Below, in pieces: positions 1 to 9,304 of a DNA stretch of 64,000 bases. The position numbers and the translations under genes were made by a program. The stretch comes from Ottowia sp. oral taxon 894 (lineage in GTDB: Bacteria > Pseudomonadota > Gammaproteobacteria > Burkholderiales > Burkholderiaceae_C), in assembly GCF_001262075.1 (NCBI RefSeq), contig NZ_CP012073.1, positions 1,364,001-1,428,000 of the forward strand, read 5' to 3'. The notes beneath the pieces are model-generated. The model saw nothing but the letters and a program-made list of their open reading frames with translations. It made no database searches and was not told where the DNA came from. Every line of letters begins with the position of its first letter. Position 1 is the first letter of the stretch.

Positions 1-97
1 GCAGCATGCCCAGCAGCGTGGTCAGCGCCAGCGCCAGGACGGGCGAGGCCCACACCCACACGCGCGAAGGCGCAGGCCGGGCCTCAAGCCGCCACAT
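1..97 (-). CDS. ABC transporter permease-like protein, N-terminus only (partial)
   Basis: Only the first 32 codons lie in the window and the gene continues off the left edge. The ATG is preceded by AAGGAG at about 7 bases, a good ribosome binding site. The peptide starts MWRLEARPAPSR and then enters a hydrophobic helix (SPVLALALTTLLGMLL). A short basic head followed by this type of helix resembles the second permease of BmpA-type nucleoside/simple-sugar ABC transporters in Comamonadaceae. That assignment is from memory of the family and rests on little sequence. It follows the FAD-linked oxidase on the same strand after about 125 bases. Confidence 0.45.
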   Translation of the reverse strand, partial: MWRLEARPAPSRVWVWASPVLALALTTLLGML

Positions 98-222
98 GGC
101 TGCACTCCTTGTCCTTGATTCGCAAAATCCGCCCCGCAAAAAAGCAAACGGCAGATTGTGCCTACGCGCTTTGCCGCCTGCTGCGGCTGGGGCCTGCTCG
201 CAGCAGCCAGGAGGCGGCCGCT

Positions 223-1608
223 TCAGCCCTGGAGCCGGAAGATCTTGCCGGGGTTCATGATGTTCAGCGGGTCCAGCGCCTGCTTGATGGCTCGCATCAC
301 GTCCAGCGCGCCCTCGCCGGCTTCCTGCTCGAGAAAGTCCATTTTGTGCAGGCCCACGCCGTGCTCGCCGGAGCAGGTGCCGCCCATGCCAATGGCGCGA
401 GCCACGAGCTGGCGGTTGAGCTGCTCGGCGCGCTCACGCTCGCTGGCGTCGTCGGGGTTGATGAGGTAGCCGAAATGAAAGTTGCCGTCGCCCACGTGGC
501 CCACGAGAAAGTAGGGAATGCCGCTGGCATTGACTTCATCGACCGATTGCAGCAGGCAATCGGCCAGGCGCGAGATGGGCACGCACACGTCGGTGGAGAT
601 GCTGCGGCAGCCGGGGCGGCTGCTGACGGCGGCAAAGTAGGCGTTGTGCCGCGCGGCCCAGAGGCGGCGGCGCTCTTCGGGGGCGCTGGCCCATTCAAAG
701 TCATTGCCTTGGTGTTCGTGGGCGATGGCCTGCACGGTTTCGGCCTGCTCGCGCACGCTGGCGGGCGAGCCGTGAAATTCCATCAGCAGCATGTGCGCTT
801 GGCGCAGGCTGGTTTTGCTGTAGGCGTTGATCAGGCCCACGGAGTGCGCGTCGATCAGCTCCACGCGGGCGATGGGCACGCCCAGCTGAATGGTTTTGAT
901 GACGGTCTGCACGGCGTCTTGCAGGCTGGCGAAGGTGCAGATGGCCGCCGTGACGGCTTCGGGCAGCGGATACAGGCGCAGCGTGATTTCGGTGATGACG
1001 CCCAGCGTGCCTTCGCTGCCGACGTAAAGGCGCGTGAGGTCGTAGCCCGCGCTGCTTTTTTTGGCGCGCGTGCCGGTGCGGATGACTTCGCCTTGCGGGG
1101 TGACGACTTGCAGGGCCAGCGCGTTGTCGCGCATGGTGCCGTAGCGCACGGCGTTGGTGCCGCTGGCGCGCGTGGCGCACATGCCGCCCAGCGAGGCATT
1201 GGCGCCCGGGTCGATGGGAAAGAACAGGCCCGCGTGGCGCACGTGTTCGTTGAGCTGCTCGCGCGTGACGCCCGGCTGCACCGTGACGGTGAGGTCTTCG
1301 GCGTTCACGGCCAGGATGTGGTTCATGCGCGAGACGTCCAGGCTGACGCCGCCTTGCACGGCCAGCAGGTGGCCTTCCACTGACGAGCCTGCGCCGTAGG
1401 CGATGACAGGCGCGCGGTGCGCAGCGCACAGGCGCACGGCGTCTTGCACGTCCTGCGTGCTTTCGGCAAAAACCACGGCAGCTGGCGGCGGCACTTTGAA
1501 GATGGATTCATCACGGCCATGCTGCTCGCGCACGGCCATGCCTTGCGAAAACCGCGCGCCAAAGCGCGCCTGGAGGGCGGATGCCAGATCGGGGGAGAGT
1601 TCAGTCAC
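223..1608 (-). CDS. FAD-linked oxidase, D-lactate dehydrogenase/glycolate oxidase (GlcD) family
   Basis: Predicted flavoprotein oxidising a 2-hydroxy acid such as D-lactate, glycolate or D-2-hydroxyglutarate and passing electrons to the respiratory chain. The N-terminal half is an FAD-binding type 4 (PCMH) domain with the VIAYGAGSSVEGH flavin loop and GANASLGGMCATRASGTNAVRYG segment. The C-terminal half is the FAD-oxidase C domain with HVGDGNFH and CSGEHGVGLHK. The length of 461 residues is usual for GlcD/Dld proteins. I chose GTG at 1608 because VTELSPDL begins the conserved region. The frame stays open to 1665, but that stretch holds a hairpin. The exact substrate cannot be read from the sequence. 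Confidence 0.88.
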   Translation of the reverse strand: MTELSPDLASALQARFGARFSQGMAVREQHGRDESIFKVPPPAAVVFAESTQDVQDAVRLCAAHRAPVIAYGAGSSVEGHLLAVQGGVSLDVSRMNHILAVNAEDLTVTVQPGVTREQLNEHVRHAGLFFPIDPGANASLGGMCATRASGTNAVRYGTMRDNALALQVVTPQGEVIRTGTRAKKSSAGYDLTRLYVGSEGTLGVITEITLRLYPLPEAVTAAICTFASLQDAVQTVIKTIQLGVPIARVELIDAHSVGLINAYSKTSLRQAHMLLMEFHGSPASVREQAETVQAIAHEHQGNDFEWASAPEERRRLWAARHNAYFAAVSSRPGCRSISTDVCVPISRLADCLLQSVDEVNASGIPYFLVGHVGDGNFHFGYLINPDDASERERAEQLNRQLVARAIGMGGTCSGEHGVGLHKMDFLEQEAGEGALDVMRAIKQALDPLNIMNPGKIFRLQG

Positions 1609-1649
1609 GTTTTTTCTCTGGAGCAAAGGCCGTGACTGTAAATCCGCCT

Positions 1650-1680
1650 CGGCCCCTCGTGGCAAGAGCGCGAGGGGCCG
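1650..1680. other. Perfect inverted repeat (10-bp stem)
   Basis: CGGCCCCTCG pairs with CGAGGGGCCG across an 11-base loop. There is no T-run on either side, so it is not a classical terminator. It lies just upstream of the FAD oxidase start and downstream of the large repeat-protein gene, and argues that the oxidase does not start at 1665. Confidence 0.5.
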
Positions 1681-1692
1681 GGAAGGCTGAAG

Positions 1693-1853
1693 ACCTGTTC
1701 ATGAGCTGGCCGTGAGGGGCGAAAACACCCACTCGAGTGCTCATGGGCCTTGCAAACGTCCCATCGGGCCACAAGCGGACGGCAAGGCCTGCTGCGGCTT
1801 GCGCCTTGCAGGCCATCCCGATCCGCTGCCCCTCACGGCCGGTTCTCAGATGA
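1693..1853 (+). repeat. Family C dispersed repeat, copy 1
   Basis: About 160 bases bounded by inverted ends. The left end reads GACCTGTTCATGAGCTGGCC and the right end CCCTCACGGCCGGTTCTCAG. The interior has the GGCCTTGCAAAC and CCATCCCGAT strings seen in other copies. The stop codon of the 1267-residue protein lies inside the right end. Confidence 0.55.
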
Positions 1854-4800
1854 ACGGAACGAAAGGCACGCCATCGCCCTTGAGCGTGTTGTAGATGTCC
1901 TGCGCAGCTTTGACGCCTGCGTCGGCCATCTTGCCAAGCGCTTCCGCGCCAGCGTCGCCCAGGTCTTTCAGGCCGTCAATGACGGCTTTGCCGCCTTCGG
2001 ACAGCTCCTTGCCCCATGTGTCGATGATGCGCTGCGCGGCTGCGCCGCCTTCGGTGAGCAGGTGCTGGGCGGTTTTCTGGGCTTCCTTGATGCCGCTGTC
2101 CACCAAGGTGGTAACGGCGTCCACCGCCTGCTCGGCGGCTTCTCCCACGCCCTTGGCAATTTCTTGCAGGCCATCGAGCGCAGCCTGGCGCACTTTGTCG
2201 AGGGCTTCGCCGGGGTTGTTGACGATGTACTGGAGCATTTCCACGCCCGCTTTGCCCGCGTCGCGCAGCTTGTGGGCGATGTCCATGGCGGCGTCCACAG
2301 CCTGCTTGCCTTGCGCAATGACCTTGTTCCAGGCCTTTTGCGCCAGCTCGCCGCCTTTGGCGATGAGGTCGGACAGGCCCTGCTTGGCAATGCGTGCGGC
2401 TTCGCCGGGGTGCGTGGCAATCCAGGCCAGCGTTTCCAGTCCTTTTTCACCGGCCTTGATGGCGTTGTCGATCACGCCGTCAATGGCTTTCTTGGCGTTT
2501 TCCAGCGCCTGCAATCCGGCTTCGCCAGCAGCTTGCAGCGCGTTTTGAGCCGCATCAAGCGCATTCATCGCGCCTTGGACGATCTTCTTACCCGCTTCGG
2601 TGCCCAGACGGAGGGCTTCGCTGGCCATGTCAGACAGCGCCTGAGCGGCTTTCTGCGCGGCTTCGCCCGGGTGGGAGGCAATCCAGCCCAAAGTTTGCAG
2701 GCCTTTTTCGCCGAGTTTCCGGAGATCGCCCACGATTTGGTCGAACTGCTCCTTGGCGGCGATTGCGAGTTCGCCCGCGCCCTTGGCGAGTTCGCCCAGC
2801 TTGCCGATTGCGCCATTGACGATTTGCTCGGCTGCGGCGCCAAATTTTTCAGGGTGGCGGATCATGTCGGCCAGCGCATGCATGCCTTCGGCGGTCATCT
2901 TCATGCCCGCGCCCACGCCTTGAGCGGCCAGGGTGCTGGCGACTTCCGCACCTTTGATGGCAGCGCTGCCCGCCATGCGGGAGACAGCGCCGACAAGCTC
3001 GGTTGCGCCTTCGGGGCCGTAAATGCTGGCCAGCTCCAGCGCGCCCGTCGGCCCTTGGGCGGCAGCCAGAACCACATTGCTTGCCTTGAGCCAGTCGGGG
3101 GCCTGATAGGCATTGCCTTGCTCCTTGGCCTGCTCCAGCTGGCTGGTCACGACCACATCCATGGCCACTTCGGCCACGGCCAGCGTCACGTCCACAGCGA
3201 TGGGAACACCAAATTCAGCGATGAATGGCTCGGCCACGCTCAGCGCTGCGTCCACGCCGTTGAGCTTGGCAGCTTGCAGGGCCATGTAGCGGATGTCGGC
3301 GGGCACATTGGGGTCAGCGGCAATTTCGGCCATCTTCGCCGCGTCTATGCCAGCGGGTATGGCGCCTGCCATCGGCACGGCCTTGGCAAGGCCCTTGAGC
3401 AGCTTAGAGGCCACTTCGCTCGTCAGCTTCACGCCGAACTTGTCCATCATGTTGGCGAAGGCGCGCAGGGCCTGTCCGGCCACCTTGCTGTCGCCAATGA
3501 CTGCCAGCGTTTCCTTGAGCGCCTTGCCATCAACCGAGTCGGCCATTTGCAAGGCAAAGCGCACGGCCTTGTCATCGGCGTCAGCCAGCATGCCGGCCAG
3601 CTTGGTGGCGGTGTCGCCGTCCAGGCTCTTGAAAATGCCTGCCAGCGCTTCAGAGGCAGGCTTGCCGTTGATGGTGTCGGCCAGCAATGAATCAGCCATG
3701 CCGGGTTTGAGGCCGCCCACGGCGTCCAGCAAGCCTTTGCGCGCGGCCTTGTCTTCCACGCCTTCCACGGCGGACAGCAGCGCATCCACGGAAGCCGACT
3801 CTTTCAGGTTGGGCAATGTTTTGCCCAAGGCTTCCTGCAATGACTTGTCGCCTTCGCTGTAGAGCTTGGACAGGCGGCTGGCCTGCTCGGGCGTGAGGTT
3901 TTCGGCCACGGCAGGGTCAAGCTTGCTGACCAGCCCTTCGGGCAGCTGCTTGACGGCGGGCAGATTCTTGATTTCGTCGGTGATCTTGCTGGCATTGGCC
4001 GCTTCGATACCGCCTTCGGTGAGGAATTTTTTGAGTTCCTGCAGGTCGCCTGCGATCTGCGGCACTTCCGCCGTCAGTCCCAAAGCGGCTTCAGCCTTGT
4101 CTTTGAGCGAGGCATTGGGGTCGAGCAGCGTCAGCGCATGCCCCACGCTCTTCAGCGTGGAATCGGCATAGCGCAAGTGGCCTGCCAGCTGCGGGAAGGC
4201 GTCGCCCACGGAGGTCTTGATGGCATTGGCCAGATCCAGCGTGGCCTTGGCCTTATCGAGCGCGCTGGCGTCAGGCTTGGCCCAGGTCGTGATGGCGTCC
4301 ACCAGCGCCTTGCCAGACGGCAGCGCGCTGAGATAAGGCTTGAGAGCGTCGCCCAGTTTTTCAGGCGCGAGCTTGCCCAGACCGTCAGCCAGGTCCAGCC
4401 CCGCCTTGATCTTGTCCGCCGCCGATTTCTCAGGGTTGCTCAGGACGTTGTAGGCATCCACGGCTTTTTGCGCACCGGGCAGCTTGTCAAGGAAGGGCTT
4501 GAGCGCGTCGCCTACCTTGCCGGGCAGGGCCTTGCCCAGATCCTGGCCCAGCTTCATGACGGCGGAAGCCTTTTCGGCATCCGTGGCTGCCGGGTCGCTG
4601 AGTTTGTTCAGCGATTTGGTAACACTTTCAACCGAAGGGAAGTTCTTCAGATACTTCTTGACCACTTCGCCCGCCTTGCCGGGCACCAGCTTCATTTCAT
4701 TCAGGCGGTTGGCCAGGCCAATGGCGGCATCGGCACGCTGTGCATCTGAAGACTTGGGGTCAGCCAGCGTGCGCATGTTTTCGCGCGCCTTGGTGTCTTG

Positions 4801-5649
4801 GCGCACCTTCTGCACGGTGGGGTTGTTTTCAACGCGCAGCTCCTTGCTCAGCGAATCCACACTTTTATCCGGCAGATAGCGGCTGAGCGTGGTCATGGCC
4901 TGCACTTTTTCTTCGGCATTGCCGTCGCGCAGTTGCCGGGAGGCGTCGGCGGCTTCCTTCTGTTCCTGCTGGCTGCGGCTGCCCATCTCGTCAGGGAAGC
5001 GCTCTTTCATGCCTTCCGGCGTGGTTGGATCGCTTGTGGGTTCTTTCTGCGGTTTCTGCCCGGCGGCCGCAGGCCCGGAAGCGTTTCCGGCCTCGGCTGG
5101 CGCGGCCTGCTTGAGCAGCGCGGCGCTGGCCGGGTTGTCCTGATGGCGCTGCGAGACAACTTGCATGGCCTGCGCGTAATCCGCCTGCGTGGGCTGCTGG
5201 CCTTGCGGCAGGCTGGCTTGCACGTGGGCCTTCACTTCGTCGGCCACGGCGGTTTTCAGATCGGCCTGCGTGACTTCCACGTTCCTTTGCAGATGCGGCA
5301 GCGCAGCGCTGCGGCCATGCGTGGCGGCGCTCACGTCCTGTAGCGTCTGGTTGGCTTGGCTGGCCGTTTGCACGGCGCGATCGGTCGCCAGCGCCTTTTG
5401 CTGAATGGGGGTCAGCGCGGCTTTGGTTTCAGCCTTCTGGCCGAGGGCCATTTCAGAGAGGGAATTGGCTCCCTGCCCGGCCTTGTCCTGCGATTGTTGT
5501 CCGGCCGACTGCGCATCAGACTGCTGACCGCCCCCTTGCTGGGGCGTGGCCACCGCCTTTTTCTCCACTTCAGGCTTGGGCGGCGGGGGAGGAGGAGGCG
5601 GCGGCGGCGGAGGCGGGGGAGGCGGAAGGTGAGGACGGATATAAGTCAT
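1846..5649 (-). CDS. Large alanine-rich repeat protein with N-terminal poly-proline tract, unknown function
   Basis: A 1267-residue protein I do not recognise. There is no signal peptide. It starts MTYIRPHL, followed at once by 16 consecutive prolines (residues 9-24) and then a Gln/Ala-rich linker to about residue 280. Residues about 295-560 hold five degenerate repeats of roughly 55 residues built on an L-x-DP...DKA...LA...GDALKP pattern. A hydrophobic stretch (VPIAVDVTLAVAEVAMDVVV) lies near residue 820. Three further repeats near 990, 1078 and 1140 share GL-x-TL-x-WI-x-HPGEA. The rest is mostly amphipathic helix. It may be a secreted, surface or effector-like helical protein, but that is inference. 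ATG with CAGGGA upstream. The stop codon lies in a dispersed repeat. Confidence 0.8.
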   Translation of the reverse strand: MTYIRPHLPPPPPPPPPPPPPPPPKPEVEKKAVATPQQGGGQQSDAQSAGQQSQDKAGQGANSLSEMALGQKAETKAALTPIQQKALATDRAVQTASQANQTLQDVSAATHGRSAALPHLQRNVEVTQADLKTAVADEVKAHVQASLPQGQQPTQADYAQAMQVVSQRHQDNPASAALLKQAAPAEAGNASGPAAAGQKPQKEPTSDPTTPEGMKERFPDEMGSRSQQEQKEAADASRQLRDGNAEEKVQAMTTLSRYLPDKSVDSLSKELRVENNPTVQKVRQDTKARENMRTLADPKSSDAQRADAAIGLANRLNEMKLVPGKAGEVVKKYLKNFPSVESVTKSLNKLSDPAATDAEKASAVMKLGQDLGKALPGKVGDALKPFLDKLPGAQKAVDAYNVLSNPEKSAADKIKAGLDLADGLGKLAPEKLGDALKPYLSALPSGKALVDAITTWAKPDASALDKAKATLDLANAIKTSVGDAFPQLAGHLRYADSTLKSVGHALTLLDPNASLKDKAEAALGLTAEVPQIAGDLQELKKFLTEGGIEAANASKITDEIKNLPAVKQLPEGLVSKLDPAVAENLTPEQASRLSKLYSEGDKSLQEALGKTLPNLKESASVDALLSAVEGVEDKAARKGLLDAVGGLKPGMADSLLADTINGKPASEALAGIFKSLDGDTATKLAGMLADADDKAVRFALQMADSVDGKALKETLAVIGDSKVAGQALRAFANMMDKFGVKLTSEVASKLLKGLAKAVPMAGAIPAGIDAAKMAEIAADPNVPADIRYMALQAAKLNGVDAALSVAEPFIAEFGVPIAVDVTLAVAEVAMDVVVTSQLEQAKEQGNAYQAPDWLKASNVVLAAAQGPTGALELASIYGPEGATELVGAVSRMAGSAAIKGAEVASTLAAQGVGAGMKMTAEGMHALADMIRHPEKFGAAAEQIVNGAIGKLGELAKGAGELAIAAKEQFDQIVGDLRKLGEKGLQTLGWIASHPGEAAQKAAQALSDMASEALRLGTEAGKKIVQGAMNALDAAQNALQAAGEAGLQALENAKKAIDGVIDNAIKAGEKGLETLAWIATHPGEAARIAKQGLSDLIAKGGELAQKAWNKVIAQGKQAVDAAMDIAHKLRDAGKAGVEMLQYIVNNPGEALDKVRQAALDGLQEIAKGVGEAAEQAVDAVTTLVDSGIKEAQKTAQHLLTEGGAAAQRIIDTWGKELSEGGKAVIDGLKDLGDAGAEALGKMADAGVKAAQDIYNTLKGDGVPFVPFI

Positions 5650-6279
5650 TTCTTCAATCCCTGTCTAAATAACGAAACTTTGTTTGCCGCATGGCGGGCA
5701 GCGCATGCCGCAAACGCGAACGGGGCACTATATGAAGCACTTGCGTCAAAGGCATTACGAAATGTTCTCTTTGAAAAACAAAAGCAGAAAGCTTCAAAAA
5801 ACGTAATTGCCTTGCCTGCAAAACCGTCTTGAAGGCCGCCCAAAGCTGCTGCGCGTGCATGACGGCGGGGCGTGCCAGGCCATCATTTCGTTACCGCTTT
5901 GTGCGTTGCATGCCACACGCGCTGGCGCGTGATGAATGCTCAATCCCATGAAAAAAACCGCTCGGCCTGATGGCGCAGGCGGCCTGTTTCAATGGGCTGT
6001 TCAAGATGATTCGCCGTGAGCAGACTCCGGCGCGGCTGAGGGCCGGAGCTGCGCCTTCAGGCCGGCCCTGCCTGCTTGGCGGCACTCAAAAAAAGGAGCT
6101 GATTCAAGGCAATCAAAACGGCACTTCGCGCAATGCGCACTAGGACATGGTGCTATGAAGAAAAGAGCGAAATGTGTACCCATCCCGGAGATAGCCCGCC
6201 TGCCGCTTGAACTCTCGCTCAGGCCGGATTCGTTCTTTTCGCGCCCACGGCCAGATCATGAGCAGGTTCCGAGCGCCGG
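5650..6279. other. Intergenic region, 630 bases, no gene seen
   Basis: The first 190 bases are markedly AT-richer than the genes around them and probably carry the promoter and 5' leader of the 1267-residue protein. I could not fix a promoter: a TTGACG and a TATAGT box occur on the minus strand, but only 11 bases apart. The remainder holds one family A repeat and one partial family C repeat. Confidence 0.5.
6085..6172 (+). repeat. Family A dispersed repeat, copy 1
   Basis: Begins CTCAAAAAAAGGAGC and contains TTCGCGCAATGCG, then CTAGGACAT and GCTATGAAGAAAAGAGCG. It is divergent in the left arm but complete. Confidence 0.75.
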
Positions 6280-6285
6280 TCAGGC
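6190..6285 (+). repeat. Family C dispersed repeat, copy 2 (partial)
   Basis: Mainly the right end is recognisable: TTTTCGCGCCCACGGCCAG followed by ATCATGAGCAGGTTC. It abuts the stop codon of the aldolase gene. Confidence 0.5.
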
Positions 6286-7167
6286 GATGGAAGCCTGATA
6301 GATGGATTCGATGGCCTTGTCCAGCGCGGCGTTGAATTCGGCATCGCTTTGCTGGGCCGTCAGTCCTTCGGTCAGAGCGCGGCTGAAGCTGGCGATGACG
6401 CCGGGGTTTTGCGCCAGCAGCGCGTTGGATTCATCGCGGCTGTAGCCGCCCGAGAGGGCCACCACGCGCAGCACGCGCGGGTGTTTCACCAGATCGCCAT
6501 AAGCGCCCGCCACGCTGGGCAGCGTGAGCTTGAGCATCACTTTCTGATCGCCGGGCAGTGCGTCCAGCCGCTCGATGAAGCCGGCCTTGAGCAGGCTTTC
6601 GGCCTGCGGCTTGTCGGCGGCCTTGATGCTCACTTCCGGCTCCAGAATGGGCACGAGGCCCGCTTTGAGAATTTGCTGGCCCACGGCAAATTGCTGATCC
6701 AGCGCGGCGGCAATGCCCCGGGCATTGGCCGCGTGGATGACCGAGCGCATCTTGGTGCCGAAGATGTTTTTGCCAGCGGCGCGCGCCAGCAGGCTGTCCA
6801 GCTGGGGCATGGGCTTCATCAGCTGCACGCCGTCGGCCTCATCGGCCAGGCCCTTGTCCACTTTCAGGAAAGGAACGACCCGCTTGCGCTGCCACAGGTA
6901 ATCGGCGGCGGGCAGGCCGTCGAATTCGCGGTCCATCGTCATCTCGAACAAGATGGCGCCCAGCACGCGGTGGCCATCGAAGGCGGGGCTTTGCACGATG
7001 CGCGCGCGCATGGCGTGCACCAGGTCGAACATTTGCGCTTCGCTCTGCCAGGCCGATTCGTCAAGGCCGTAGAGCTTGAGCGCCTTGGGCGTGCTGCCGC
7101 CGCTTTGGTCAAGCGCGGCGATGAAGCCTTTGCCGCTGGCGATCTGGTCCATCTGTTGCTGGTTCAT
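6280..7167 (-). CDS. fba: Fructose-bisphosphate aldolase class I
   Basis: Cleaves fructose 1,6-bisphosphate to glyceraldehyde 3-phosphate and dihydroxyacetone phosphate (EC 4.1.2.13) by a Schiff-base mechanism in cytosolic glycolysis/gluconeogenesis. The 295-residue length and the start MNQQQMDQIASGKG, AALDQSGGSTPKAL, FGTKMRSV, PILEPEVSIK and VMLKLTLP match the short bacterial class I family; the Lys in MLKLTLP is the likely Schiff-base residue. It is downstream of the pyruvate kinase gene on the same strand, but a 240-base gap with a repeat separates them, so co-transcription is uncertain. Confidence 0.93.
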   Translation of the reverse strand: MNQQQMDQIASGKGFIAALDQSGGSTPKALKLYGLDESAWQSEAQMFDLVHAMRARIVQSPAFDGHRVLGAILFEMTMDREFDGLPAADYLWQRKRVVPFLKVDKGLADEADGVQLMKPMPQLDSLLARAAGKNIFGTKMRSVIHAANARGIAAALDQQFAVGQQILKAGLVPILEPEVSIKAADKPQAESLLKAGFIERLDALPGDQKVMLKLTLPSVAGAYGDLVKHPRVLRVVALSGGYSRDESNALLAQNPGVIASFSRALTEGLTAQQSDAEFNAALDKAIESIYQASIA

Positions 7168-7291
7168 GGCTGTGTCTTTCGGGAAGATTGAAAAAAGCGC
7201 CGCTGCGGGCGGGCAGGCGGCGCGGGGATAAGCGGGCCGGATTATCGGCGGCGCGCAGGGCCAGCGGCCGCCCGCGCAGGCAGGCAGGCTT

Positions 7292-7381
7292 CATCAAAAA
7301 GAAGAGCGAATTCGGCAGGCATGAAAATGCCATTCGCGCCCATTCAACTAGGACATCGCGCTATGAATGGAGGAGCGGAAT
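7292..7381 (+). repeat. Family A dispersed repeat, copy 2
   Basis: CATCAAAAAGAAGAGCGAATTC at the left, then ATGCCATTCGCGCCCATTC, CTAGGACATCGCGCTATGAA and AGGAGCGGAATT at the right. It ends 28 bases before the 3' end of the pyruvate kinase gene. Confidence 0.85.
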
Positions 7382-7408
7382 TAGCCTCTCTTGCGCCGCC
7401 TGGCGCCT

Positions 7409-8890
<1,482 letters not shown>

Positions 8891-8996
8891 GGCGGCAAGG
8901 CAAAAGTGGCAATTCTGGCACGCGCCGCCAGCGGCGCACCGCCCGCCCGCCCGCCTTCATGAGCCACCCCGCTGCGCTGCCTCGCTTTCTGCTTCC

Positions 8997-9020
8997 TGCC
9001 AGACTCTGAACAGCCTCTAA
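8997..9020 (+). repeat. Possible right end of a family C repeat
   Basis: TGCCAGACTCTGAACAGCCTCTAA matches the right terminus of other family C copies. It contains the stop codon of the DUF3325 gene. The rest of the element is not recognisable. Confidence 0.35.
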
Positions 9021-9304
9021 CGGCGGGGCCAGGCGTAGCTCAACGCCAGCATTTGCGCCAGCGCGGCGGCCGTCAGCACGCCCAGCCACAGCACCCAGCC
9101 TTGCGCGGGGCCGCGCTCCAGCAGGCAGGCAGCCAGGGCCAGCAGCAAGCCAGCGATGCCTGCGGCGCGCAGCCAGGGCTGCCAGCGGGCAAAGGGGCGC
9201 TGCGGGCCGAGCACGTCATGAAAGTGGCGCTCCATGCCCAGGCTCAAAGCCACAAAACCAGCAAAAGCGCAGACAAAGGCAGTCAGCAAAAGCAGGGCGT
9301 TCAT
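9017..9304 (-). CDS. DUF3325 domain-containing small membrane protein
   Basis: A 95-residue inner-membrane protein with about three hydrophobic helices: an N-terminal one (LLLLTAFVCAFAGFVALSL), a central one (GIAGLLLALAACLL) and a C-terminal one. The segment SLGMERHFHDVLG between helices 1 and 2 is typical of DUF3325. Its start overlaps the stop of the preceding PepSY gene by ATGA, so it is the third gene of a tightly coupled operon (DUF3649, PepSY, DUF3325). In proteobacteria this set usually accompanies siderophore receptors. The molecular role is unknown. Confidence 0.8.
   Translation of the reverse strand: MNALLLLTAFVCAFAGFVALSLGMERHFHDVLGPQRPFARWQPWLRAAGIAGLLLALAACLLERGPAQGWVLWLGVLTAAALAQMLALSYAWPRR

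Noticed and set aside
1750..3690. A 646-codon frame opposite the large repeat protein.
   Set aside because: The composition follows the antisense of helical Ala/Lys codons. It lacks a ribosome site, and the minus-strand frame is longer and has a plausible start.
5730..5780. Possible promoter TTGACG...TATAGT upstream of the large repeat protein.
   Set aside because: The boxes are only 11 bases apart, too close for a sigma70 promoter.
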